Shown here: positions 1-6,940 of the stretch, piece after piece
Layout: each line of letters starts with the position of its first letter
Numbering within the stretch: position 1 is the first letter of the stretch
Assembly: GCF_044761665.1 (NCBI RefSeq)
Contig: NZ_JBIWCW010000003.1
Coordinates: 186,001-250,000, forward strand
Source of the DNA: Peribacillus sp044761665
GTDB taxonomy: Bacteria > Bacillota > Bacilli > Bacillales > DSM-1321
DNA length: 64,000 nucleotides
Reading direction: 5' to 3'
Made by a program: the position numbers and the translations under genes
The notes under the pieces: model-generated
Told to the model about the DNA's origin: nothing
The model's input: only the letters and a program-made list of their open reading frames with translations
Databases searched by the model: none

Positions 1-114
1 ATGCCAGAAGGAACCGTGAAGTCACGTGTCCATACAGGAATAAAAAAGGTTAGAAAGGAGTTGAGCTCGATTGACGAAGAATCAGGATTTACGAAACCGC
101 TTAGCCAAGGGTGA
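1..114 (+). CDS. sigY: ECF RNA polymerase sigma factor, C-terminal end (SigY-like), partial
   Basis: Only the last 37 codons are in the window. The segment PEGTVKSRVHTGIKKVRKEL is the typical second helix of sigma region 4 (the -35 recognition helix) of extracytoplasmic-function sigma factors. The gene is open at the left edge and stops with TGA at 112-114, overlapping the start of the next gene by 44 bases. In B. subtilis sigY is followed by yxlC, yxlD and yxlE, and the next genes here resemble YxlC and YxlD, so SigY is the likely identity. The ECF call is solid from the motif. The SigY assignment rests on neighbours, since the diagnostic N-terminal part is missing. Confidence 0.7.
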   Translation: MPEGTVKSRVHTGIKKVRKELSSIDEESGFTKPLSQG

Positions 115-415
115 TCAAGAGACGGTTAGTCAAATAAAGAAGAGCTTGAAAGATTTCGATGATATGATTTCAATTGAAGTTCCTCAAGTATCTTTTTTTG
201 AGCATAGAATTAAACTACAGCATAAAAAAGCCAGAAAAGAATGGTGGAAAGAGCTGCTGGCGTTTATCGGAACAGCTGCTTTCATTCTCAGCTTCCTATT
301 TCTTTCCTTATTCCATCAGCCGGAAGTATTTCTAACAGTCCAAGTGTTGAGCGTTATTTTCATCGGTTCCTATACGTTTTATGTGAAAAGGAAGGTGGAG
401 AGCAGCCATGAGTAA
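71..415 (+). CDS. yxlC: YxlC family protein (sigma-Y negative regulator)
   Basis: A 114-residue protein with a charged cytoplasmic N-terminal half (about residues 1-60) and two hydrophobic segments (about 62-82 and 86-106), ending in a short basic tail. This fits YxlC, which in B. subtilis is encoded next to sigY and is needed to keep SigmaY inactive. Translation starts at TTG 71, ten bases after AAGGAG (55-60), inside the sigma factor gene. Such an overlap suggests translational coupling and balanced synthesis of sigma factor and regulator. It likely acts at the membrane. The family call is from length, topology and position. I cannot exclude another small anti-sigma membrane protein. Confidence 0.7.
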   Translation: MTKNQDLRNRLAKGDQETVSQIKKSLKDFDDMISIEVPQVSFFEHRIKLQHKKARKEWWKELLAFIGTAAFILSFLFLSLFHQPEVFLTVQVLSVIFIGSYTFYVKRKVESSHE

Positions 416-626
416 TATGGAAATTTATACGTTGATTGTGTGCGGAGTGGTTTTGCTGGCACAAAGCATTTTTTTATTCACCGATGCAAGGAAGAATAGC
501 TTCAATCATTGGTTGTGGGGAATTCTAGGTTTGATTCAAGCACCCGTGCCGCTAATCTTTTATTTGATCGTTAAGAAAATAAGAAAAAAGGAAGAGGATG
601 AGCTATATGATTATCGTGACTACTAA
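408..626 (+). CDS. YxlD/YxlE-like small membrane protein of the sigY operon
   Basis: A 72-residue protein with two transmembrane segments (about residues 7-24 and 33-54) separated by a short polar loop. The second segment, with WLWGILGLIQAPVPLIFYL, resembles the PLD nuclease N-terminal (PLDc_N-like) membrane hairpin found in YxlD/YxlE-type proteins. The C-terminus is basic then acidic (KKIRKKEEDE). ATG 408 overlaps the end of yxlC by eight bases and is preceded by GGTGGAG. YxlD and YxlE are small membrane proteins that keep SigmaY silent in B. subtilis, and the same role is inferred here. It cannot be assigned to one of the two from sequence alone. Confidence 0.6.
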   Translation: MSNMEIYTLIVCGVVLLAQSIFLFTDARKNSFNHWLWGILGLIQAPVPLIFYLIVKKIRKKEEDELYDYRDY

Positions 627-921
627 TGAAGTGCCTGGAAAAGATATCAAGGAACTAAAGGGGTTAGTTAAAGGGAATTCGGTCCAATCGAAGCATATCG
701 GGAAAGATATCATGGCAGGTTTCCGGACGATCGTTGGCGGAGAAATCTCTGAGTATACGGAAATGATGCAGGAAGCCAGACAGAAAGCGATCGGCAGGAT
801 GGTGGATGAAGCGAAGGAAAAAGGAGCGAATGCGATTGTCGCGATGCGCCTGGAAACTTCGGCAATCATGCAGAATGCTTGCGAAATCATCGCTTATGGA
901 ACAGCGGTATATGTAGAATAG
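607..921 (+). CDS. YbjQ/UPF0145 family protein
   Basis: A 104-residue protein of the YbjQ (UPF0145, 'putative heavy-metal-binding') family. Typical features are an N-terminal beta strand (MIIVTTNEVPGK), the GxIVGG-type turn (RTIVGGEISEYTEMM) and a conserved alpha/beta end (GANAIVAMRLETS, then YGTAVYVE). These proteins form homopentameric rings, and their function is not settled. I chose ATG 607 because the GGAAGAGG at 590-597 is correctly spaced for it. ATG 598 would lie directly on that site. The gene overlaps the upstream membrane-protein gene by 20 bases, so it is probably the last gene of the sigY-type operon. Confidence 0.8.
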   Translation: MIIVTTNEVPGKDIKELKGLVKGNSVQSKHIGKDIMAGFRTIVGGEISEYTEMMQEARQKAIGRMVDEAKEKGANAIVAMRLETSAIMQNACEIIAYGTAVYVE

Positions 922-1023
922 AAATAATTTTGGGTCTTTAGTTGTAGGTATTTGAGCTTATTTCTTTCGTTGTCTTTATCGCTATCGTATAATCCTAGAT
1001 AGATATAAGAGGAGGAATAGCGA

Positions 1024-1566
1024 GTGGGTATTTATGAATTTTCAGCAGACCGAATAAATGGACAGAAAGTTTCTTTAGAGCAATATAAAGGTGAGGTACT
1101 TATCGTCGTCAATACAGCAAGTAAATGTGGATTTGCACCGCAATATGAAGATCTGCAAAAGCTTTATGACCGTTATAAAGATAAAGGACTGAATATTCTT
1201 GGTTTTCCATGCAATCAATTCGGAGAACAGGAACCCGGTCAAAATCAAGAAGTGGCAACGTTTTGTCAGTTGAATTACGGAGTGAATTTTCCGCTATTCA
1301 GCAAAGTGGATGTCAGGGGAAAAAATGCGCATCCATTATTCAATTATTTAACAAGTGAAGCACCTTTTACAGGACTTGTTGATAAACCGGGCGGAAGAAT
1401 GCTGCATGCAAAATTGCAAGCGGAGCATCCAGAATTTTTGATCGATGATTCGATCAAGTGGAATTTCACGAAGTTTCTTATTGACCGTGAAGGAAATGTC
1501 GTGAAGCGTTATGAAACGGTGGAAGCCCCATTTGATATGGAAAGTGATATTGAAAACCTACTATAA
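1024..1566 (+). CDS. Glutathione peroxidase family protein (thiol peroxidase)
   Basis: A 180-residue thioredoxin-fold peroxidase. The peroxidatic cysteine lies in NTASKCGFAPQYEDLQ (about residue 36), followed by the conserved GFPCNQFGEQEPG motif (about 59-71) and WNFTKFLIDREG (about 141-152). These are the three signature blocks of the Gpx/BsaA family. In bacilli, which lack glutathione, such enzymes usually use thioredoxin to reduce hydroperoxides. The start is GTG 1024 after GAGGAGGAATAGC. The gene is monocistronic: about 100 bases of leader precede it and a strong hairpin terminator follows within 40 bases. B. subtilis names its homologue BsaA. I leave the symbol open. Confidence 0.93.
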   Translation: MGIYEFSADRINGQKVSLEQYKGEVLIVVNTASKCGFAPQYEDLQKLYDRYKDKGLNILGFPCNQFGEQEPGQNQEVATFCQLNYGVNFPLFSKVDVRGKNAHPLFNYLTSEAPFTGLVDKPGGRMLHAKLQAEHPEFLIDDSIKWNFTKFLIDREGNVVKRYETVEAPFDMESDIENLL

Positions 1567-1596
1567 ACAACCTTCAATCAATACAATAGGTATACC

Positions 1597-1629
1597 AAAA
1601 CGCTTGGGTTTTTCAGGCGTTTTTGTTTA
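1597..1629 (+). terminator. Rho-independent terminator of the gpx gene
   Basis: The ten-base arms AAAACGCTTG (1597-1606) and CAGGCGTTTT (1614-1623) pair fully, with one G-T, around a seven-base loop. They are followed by a T-rich run. Placed 31 bases after the peroxidase stop codon. Confidence 0.85.
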
Positions 1630-1763
1630 TTTTTTCTGTTAAAAATATTTTCATTTGGAAATAAAGAGAATGACGATGTGCTATCTTGTGTTTTATATGG
1701 AATAGACGAACCGCATAAGGGGTATTGGTAAGATAAGTAAAATGAAAAGATGAGGTGATGAGC

Positions 1764-2696
1764 ATGAAGGAAAATGAAAGCGTAAAACCGGAATTGGCTG
1801 GTCAGGCGGTTGATGCCATTGAAAAAGTCGTGGGCACTTTTCCGGGCAAGCGTCGAGCACATGCGAAGGGAATTTACTATAAGGGTGTTTTTACCCCTAA
1901 TGGAGATGCTGCTATTTTAACGAGTGCACCACATCTACAGAATCAGGCGGTTCCTGTCACCGTCCGATTCTCTAACAGCTCCCCGAATCCCAATCATACG
2001 GATGCCCAGTCTCCCGTGAAGGGCATGGCTATCAAGTTTCATTTGCCTGATGGGGAGGAGACAGATTTAATCACGGTTACGATTCCTTTGTTCTTTGCAA
2101 AAAAACCAGAAGCGTTTGTTGAGATACTAGAGTTTGTCAAATCAGCTAAAGATGGGTTTCCAAATTTGAAAGAACTGGCAAAGATCGCGATGAAATACCC
2201 TGAAAGCAAAGCAGGCCTCCAGATGATAAAAGAAATGCGTTCTCCCGCCAGCTTTTCAACTGCACGATATTTTTCCATACACGCCTATTATTTCGTTAAT
2301 GATAGAGGGGAGCGACAGGCAATCAAATACCAATGGGAACCAGAAGCAGGTTTAAGCATGCTGGAAAAAGGTGAGTTGGCTCACCTTCCGGCTGATTTTC
2401 TGACCGAAGATATGGAAGAGAGGCTGAAACAAGGACCAATCGTTTTTAACTTGAACATTCAAATAGGCAAGGACAATGCCCCAACTGATGATCCTACGGT
2501 GGTGTGGCCGGAAGATAGTCAGGTCATTACCGTTGGGCAGTTATCCATTACGGATAAATTGGAATCTCCTCAAGAGACGATGATGTTTGATCCAACGAAT
2601 GTGACAGCTGGAATTGAATGCTCGGAAGATGCCATCCTGAATTTCCGCCATAGTGCCTATGCAGTGTCTTACGAACGCCGCATCCATAACCAATGA
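1764..2696 (+). CDS. Small catalase-family peroxidase (SrpA-like)
   Basis: A 310-residue minimal catalase-fold haem protein, much shorter than the roughly 480-residue monofunctional catalases. The distal histidine region is seen in RRAHAKGIYYKGVF (about residues 29-42), the conserved RFSNSSPNPNHTD follows (about 69-81), and the haem-ligand tyrosine region is FRHSAYAVSYERR near the C-terminus. Members of this SrpA-type group usually act as peroxidases with weak catalase activity. The start is ATG 1764, eight bases after GATGAGG. GTG 1755 and ATG 1758 are in frame but lie on the ribosome binding site. No signal peptide is visible, so it is likely cytoplasmic. It stands next to another peroxidase gene but is separated from it by a terminator. 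Confidence 0.88.
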   Translation: MKENESVKPELAGQAVDAIEKVVGTFPGKRRAHAKGIYYKGVFTPNGDAAILTSAPHLQNQAVPVTVRFSNSSPNPNHTDAQSPVKGMAIKFHLPDGEETDLITVTIPLFFAKKPEAFVEILEFVKSAKDGFPNLKELAKIAMKYPESKAGLQMIKEMRSPASFSTARYFSIHAYYFVNDRGERQAIKYQWEPEAGLSMLEKGELAHLPADFLTEDMEERLKQGPIVFNLNIQIGKDNAPTDDPTVVWPEDSQVITVGQLSITDKLESPQETMMFDPTNVTAGIECSEDAILNFRHSAYAVSYERRIHNQ

Positions 2697-2710
2697 GTGA
2701 ATATACATGA

Positions 2711-2754
2711 AAAAAAGAGAAAATGCCTTGGAAAAGAATTTTCTCTTTTTTTCT
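2711..2754. terminator. Bidirectional terminator between convergent genes
   Basis: The fourteen-base arms at 2711-2724 (AAAAAAGAGAAAAT) and 2738-2751 (ATTTTCTCTTTTTT) are perfectly complementary. The A-rich left and T-rich right arms make it functional for the catalase gene on + and for the AarF-type gene on -. Confidence 0.9.
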
Positions 2755-2761
2755 GTTGAAG

Positions 2762-4432
2762 CTACATCCTTCCTGACCTAAAGATGGTATAGAGCATGAG
2801 TAGGAACATGAGGGCTGCCACGACAAATCCAATCTCGATGGCCGGTATGTTCCAAAGTATGTTCGCTTGTCCGGCAATCGCAGAACCGACAATGAGGCCA
2901 ACCATTATAATGCTGAAGGCAAGCAGGATAATGCTGAAAGACAACCGATTCGAGATTTGATCGAGCTTATGTAAGAAAACCTGGAGTTCGGGTATGTTGA
3001 TGTCTAACCTCAGTTTTCCTTTTTTGATGATGTCGGATACTTCCCTTACATCTTTGGGAAGTTCGGAAAGTGCTTCGGCGGATTCGATAAATTGATTCCA
3101 TGTTTTTTTAGCAAGGTTCTTAGGGTGGAAACGTTCTTTCAATAACCTTTCACCAAAAGGTTCTGCGGCTTTCATGATACTGAAGTTCGGGTCCAATTCC
3201 TCGACAATGGCTTCCATGGTAAGCAAAGCCTTCCCAAGCATCGTGAATTCGGGTGGAATCATGATCTTGTGTTCATTGGCCACGCCAAACAGATCATTGA
3301 CGGCTCCACCTAAGCTAATCTGGCTTAAGGGAATGTCATAATATTTATTCCGCAATTCATCAATATCATATCGTAATGAAGTCATATCCGTTTCATCCGT
3401 GAGAAGCCCCATATTGGAAAGGGTATTGATCAATCCATTGGTACTTCCGCGTTTTAAATTGATGACAAGGGAGGCGAATTGGTACTTCATCTCTTCCTCC
3501 AGACGGCCGACCATTCCGAAATCCATCAAGGAAACGACATTCCTCGGTAAAATGACGATATTGCCAGGATGAGGATCACCGTGATAAAACCCATCAATCA
3601 AAATCTGCTGAAGCATGGAATTTGCTAACCGTTCCGCGATTATTCTACGGTCGTAACCTTCTTCATCAAGCTGTTTATAATGATTGATCTTGATGCCTTT
3701 TATAAAGTCCATCGTCAGGACCTTGCTGGTTGAAAACTCCCAGTGGATCTTCGGTATCTTGATACCTTGATTGTCGATGAAATGATTCGCTATCCTTTCC
3801 CCATTCCGTCCCTCGGCATTATAATCGAGTTCAGCTTTAAGGGATTTAGCGAATTCATCGATCATTTTTCTGATCTGATAGCGCCTTGCCCAAGGTATTC
3901 TGGCTTCCATGAGCCTAGCCAAGTCATCAAGGATCTCCAAATCCGTTTCCACATTTTTCAGAATATCGGGTCGTTGGACTTTGATGGCCACCACTTCCTG
4001 TGAGTGAAGCCGGGCGACATGAACCTGTCCAATCGAAGCAGTTGCAAGTGGGACTTCTTGAAATTCAAGAAAAAGATTTTCCAAGGAATCACCCAATTCA
4101 GCTTCAACTATCTGGCGTGCTTTTTCAAAAGGAAAGGGTGTGACCTGATCCTGTAGCTTCTCTAATTCGCGGACAATTTCTTCAGGGACAATATCACGTC
4201 TAGTACTGGCAATCTGACCAAGTTTGATGAAAGTGGGACCTAGACTTTGCAAGATCTTATGCAGACGTTCCCCGATCGACCGCAGGTTCAGGTTTTCATC
4301 GGGTGCGGCTTTTGAAGCGGATTTACTATCGGATAAACCCAATCGATAAATGAAATAACCTAAGCCGTTTTTCAAAAAGGCATTCGTGATTTCCTGGTAC
4401 CGTTGTGCGTGTTTCAATCGCTTGCCAAACAT
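2762..4432 (-). CDS. AarF/UbiB (ABC1) family atypical kinase
   Basis: A 556-residue protein of the ABC1/UbiB/ADCK family of kinase-like ATPases. The KxGQ signature is LGPTFIKLGQIASTRRDIVP (about residues 63-82). The nucleotide-loop motif is LATASIGQVHVARL, the lysine is in VAIKVQRP, HGDPHPGN serves as catalytic loop, and SLMDFGMVG carries the metal-binding DFG. Two membrane segments close the protein (about 500-522 and 530-550), placing it at the membrane. Known relatives support isoprenoid-quinone synthesis or lipid homeostasis. In menaquinone-using bacilli the substrate is unknown. It sits 15 bases after a phasin-like gene, with which it probably forms an operon. Confidence 0.9.
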   Translation of the reverse strand: MFGKRLKHAQRYQEITNAFLKNGLGYFIYRLGLSDSKSASKAAPDENLNLRSIGERLHKILQSLGPTFIKLGQIASTRRDIVPEEIVRELEKLQDQVTPFPFEKARQIVEAELGDSLENLFLEFQEVPLATASIGQVHVARLHSQEVVAIKVQRPDILKNVETDLEILDDLARLMEARIPWARRYQIRKMIDEFAKSLKAELDYNAEGRNGERIANHFIDNQGIKIPKIHWEFSTSKVLTMDFIKGIKINHYKQLDEEGYDRRIIAERLANSMLQQILIDGFYHGDPHPGNIVILPRNVVSLMDFGMVGRLEEEMKYQFASLVINLKRGSTNGLINTLSNMGLLTDETDMTSLRYDIDELRNKYYDIPLSQISLGGAVNDLFGVANEHKIMIPPEFTMLGKALLTMEAIVEELDPNFSIMKAAEPFGERLLKERFHPKNLAKKTWNQFIESAEALSELPKDVREVSDIIKKGKLRLDINIPELQVFLHKLDQISNRLSFSIILLAFSIIMVGLIVGSAIAGQANILWNIPAIEIGFVVAALMFLLMLYTIFRSGRM

Positions 4433-4447
4433 TCAATTTCCCCCAGA

Positions 4448-4750
4448 TCAAGGTTGTATGGATTGGTTTTTTTGTTCTAAAGCGGCTATCCGACGCTCTA
4501 ATGCTTGAACTTCTTCTTTCGTGGCCAGATTTAGGTTGTTCAAGGCTTGGTTGACTTTAATTTTGACGGAATCGTCGATTTGCTTTTGGGCTTGTTCGCC
4601 TTTTTCGATCCATTGTTTAATGAGGTCCTTTGATTCTTCCTTGCTGATATCCCCTTTTTTGACAAGTGTATCCACAGTTTTTTCAATCTGTTCCTTCGTT
4701 GCAGAAGCAGCACCTATACCTAACGAAAGTATATTTTTAAATAAGTCCAT
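4448..4750 (-). CDS. Phasin-like coiled-coil protein
   Basis: A 100-residue protein with a short hydrophobic N-terminus (MDLFKNILSLGIGAASATKE), a helical middle (VDTLVKKGDISKEESKDLIKQWIEKG) and a C-terminal coiled coil (TKEEVQALERRIAALEQK). This is the pattern of small phasin-related or PhaI-type proteins, often annotated as polyhydroxyalkanoate-synthesis regulators. It is the first gene of a two-gene minus-strand operon with the AarF/UbiB-like kinase, 15 bases apart. The coiled-coil C-terminus recalls UbiK-type accessory factors, so it may assist the kinase at membranes. That is inference. No PHA genes lie nearby. Confidence 0.75.
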   Translation of the reverse strand: MDLFKNILSLGIGAASATKEQIEKTVDTLVKKGDISKEESKDLIKQWIEKGEQAQKQIDDSVKIKVNQALNNLNLATKEEVQALERRIAALEQKNQSIQP

Positions 4751-4956
4751 GTTTACATTCCTCCAATATAAAGTTTTTCACACCTTAAAATCCAGAGTAA
4801 ACCATGTTGATTCTTCCATCATACATGATTCATGAACACTACTAAAATATTATGGGTTTATCTTCGCAATGAAATGAAGAAAAGTATCTACATGGTGAGG
4901 GGGTGAACATATGCATTTGATTCTTTCATTAAGCCCAGTTTGGTTGAAGAGGAGAG

Positions 4957-5352
4957 ATGAATAGTTTTGAAAAATATCTGGACAGGTTTGAAGCTGTCTC
5001 CCGGGCCAGTCACTATTTTACGGTCTTGGAAAATGGTTTCGGTACGAAGTTCAATCTAATTGTGACAGGCGATGATAAAAATACGATACGAGGGAAACGC
5101 TTATCTTTTACGGTAGAGGTATTGCCATTCGGTTCCGAGCTCCCGGTTAAGCAGCAGCTCCATTTTTTCCAGTTCGTACTTGCCGACGGTGTCATCGGCA
5201 GGTGTCCATTGAATGGTATAAATGAAATAGTAATCTCTTATCTTACGAAAAATGACGGGGGAGTTGGGGTATTGGTCAAAAATCGCTTTGATATTATATC
5301 GCCTCATGTAAGACCATTTAACAAGCTGCATATCGGTTCCACCCTTTTCTAA
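4957..5352 (+). CDS. Hypothetical protein, 131 aa
   Basis: I do not recognise this protein. It would be a soluble 131-residue, beta-rich protein. It starts at ATG 4957 with GAAGAGGAG just upstream, at rather tight spacing, and ends seven bases before a strong hairpin shared with the convergent gene at 5399. That supports the plus strand as coding. A competing 76-90 codon minus-strand ORF (5101-5370, best start ATG 5331 behind GGGTGGA) covers its second half and also looks protein-like. Codon first-position purine content does not separate the two. Treat the strand assignment as open. Confidence 0.5.
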   Translation: MNSFEKYLDRFEAVSRASHYFTVLENGFGTKFNLIVTGDDKNTIRGKRLSFTVEVLPFGSELPVKQQLHFFQFVLADGVIGRCPLNGINEIVISYLTKNDGGVGVLVKNRFDIISPHVRPFNKLHIGSTLF

Positions 5353-5358
5353 AAGATG

Positions 5359-5390
5359 ATCTGTGGCCACAAAACCTGTTGGCCACAGAT
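5359..5390. terminator. Bidirectional hairpin terminator
   Basis: ATCTGTGGCCA (5359-5369) and TGGCCACAGAT (5380-5390) form a perfect eleven-base stem with a ten-base loop. On the minus strand the stem is followed by CATCTTTT. It separates the convergent genes ending at 5352 and 5399. Confidence 0.8.
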
Positions 5391-5398
5391 TATAGTTA

Positions 5399-6190
5399 TT
5401 ATTTATCGTTAAATAAGCTGAACAATCCTTTTGCTATGCTTCCTTCATCTGATGACCCGCCATTTTGCGGCATGGCAGCAAACACACGGCTGGCTAGACG
5501 GCTGAATGGAAGGGATTGGACCCAGACGGTTCCAGGACCCTTTAGTGTCGCAAAAAATAGACCTTCTCCACCAAATAGCGCCGTTTTCACGCCTTTAACG
5601 AACTCGATATTATAATCCACGCCGCTCGTCATGGCGACAAGACAGCCCGTATCCACACGTAGAACCTCACCTGCAGCCAATTCCTTTTTATGGATCGTAC
5701 CGCCTGCATGGACGAAAGTCATTCCATCTCCTTCGAGTTTCTGCATGATGAACCCTTCACCGCCAAAAAAGCCCGTCCCAATTTTCCTCTGAAACTCGAT
5801 TCCTACCGATACGCCTTTTGCTGCTGCTAAAAAAGCGTCCTTTTGGCAAATGATTTTTCCACCAAGCTCGCTCAAGTCCAAGGGGATGATCTTTCCTGGA
5901 TAAGGGGATGCAAAGGAAACATGTCTTTTTTCATGACTTTCATTTGTAAAAGTGGTCATGAATAAGCTCTCTCCGGTCAGTAGCCTTTTTCCGGCACCAA
6001 AAAGTTTTCCCATCATTCCGCCATCACTGCTCGATGATCCATCTCCAAAGATGGTTTCCATTTTGATTTGGTCTTCCATCATCATTAGACTACCAGCTTC
6101 GGCAATCACCGTTTCCTTGGGGTCCAATTCGACTTCGACAAACTGCATGTCGTCACCGTGTAACTTGTAATCTATTTCATGATTATTCAT
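5399..6190 (-). CDS. TIGR00266/AIM24 family protein
   Basis: A 263-residue protein of the TIGR00266 (AIM24-like) family, which forms trimeric beta-sandwich repeats. Family hallmarks are the opening beta strand with YKLHGDDMQFVEVELDPKE, then AEAGSLMMMEDQI, the glycine-rich loop (GKLFGAGKRLLTGESLF), and late FFGGEGFIMQKLEGDG and LFGGEGLFFATLKGPG repeats. The mitochondrial homologue AIM24 affects respiratory supercomplexes; bacterial function is unknown. The gene is a single unit, convergent with the upstream ORF and separated by a hairpin. The ATG at 6190 is preceded on the minus strand by GGAGGAATAG, a strong site. Confidence 0.9.
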   Translation of the reverse strand: MNNHEIDYKLHGDDMQFVEVELDPKETVIAEAGSLMMMEDQIKMETIFGDGSSSSDGGMMGKLFGAGKRLLTGESLFMTTFTNESHEKRHVSFASPYPGKIIPLDLSELGGKIICQKDAFLAAAKGVSVGIEFQRKIGTGFFGGEGFIMQKLEGDGMTFVHAGGTIHKKELAAGEVLRVDTGCLVAMTSGVDYNIEFVKGVKTALFGGEGLFFATLKGPGTVWVQSLPFSRLASRVFAAMPQNGGSSDEGSIAKGLFSLFNDK

Positions 6191-6424
6191 CTTCTATTCC
6201 TCCAATCCCATCTTATTTTTATTGTAAAAGATATTCACTCAATCTGCCAATATTATTCCATATTTGTTTTGCGGATAAGGGTGATTGCTTACGATTCTAT
6301 TAAACGCGTGAAAGAAAGAAAGTAGAAAAATTGACAAAGAATGTTTAAATAACATGGTTTTTTAATGATAGAATTAGATGGAAAGCTAGATATGGAATAG
6401 CAACTTATCAGAAGGGGTGGTCGA

Positions 6425-6889
6425 ATGTTAGTCAAGGACTTCATGATCAAAGAGGTATATGTTGCACGCCCGAATTTCACATTGAAGGAAATCATGGGAC
6501 TCTTTATCGAAAATAAAGTTGGAGGGGTTCCTGTAGTCGATGAACAGGATAAGCTTCTAGGGATGGTATCGGATGGAGATATATTACGTTATTTAACGCC
6601 GGCAGAAGAATCCATTAAGGGATATTTCACATATGTCACGATTTTACCTGGTGAAGAGCTGGATGAAAAAGTCGCATCTAAAATGAATGACAAAGTCTCG
6701 CAAATCATCAAGAATAAGAAAATCACGAAGTTATCTCCGGAAGATCCGTTAGCGGATTTGATAAAGGTCATCTCAAAACATCACTTCAAGAAAATACCGG
6801 TTGTGGATGAAAATGATAAAGTGGTTGGCATAATCAGCAGGGGAGATGCACTACGGGCTCTTTATAAAGAATTCGTCCAAAAGCTATAA
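6425..6889 (+). CDS. CBS-domain pair protein
   Basis: A 154-residue stand-alone tandem CBS protein (Bateman module). The first CBS domain runs about residues 1-60 (VKDFMIKEVYVARPNFTLKE, then GGVPVVDEQDKLLGMVSDGD) and the second about 88-150 (KKIPVVDENDKVVGIISRGD). Such modules bind adenosyl nucleotides and act as energy or ligand sensors, often by partnering other proteins. No fused effector domain is present, so its partner is unknown. The start ATG 6425 follows AGAAGGGGTGGTCGA. It is a single gene closed by a strong bidirectional terminator. Confidence 0.9.
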   Translation: MLVKDFMIKEVYVARPNFTLKEIMGLFIENKVGGVPVVDEQDKLLGMVSDGDILRYLTPAEESIKGYFTYVTILPGEELDEKVASKMNDKVSQIIKNKKITKLSPEDPLADLIKVISKHHFKKIPVVDENDKVVGIISRGDALRALYKEFVQKL

Positions 6890-6906
6890 TACTATTGATA
6901 AATGAA

Positions 6907-6940
6907 TGGCCTGCTCATAACCTGAGCAGGCCAATTTTGT
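6907..6940. terminator. Bidirectional terminator
   Basis: TGGCCTGCTCA (6907-6917) and TGAGCAGGCCA (6923-6933) pair perfectly around a five-base loop, with ATTTTGT after it. It lies between the CBS gene on + and the penicillin-binding protein gene on -. Confidence 0.9.

Noticed and set aside
5013..5195. 60-codon minus-strand ORF
   Set aside because: A second minus-frame shadow in the overlap region, without ribosome site or protein-like composition.
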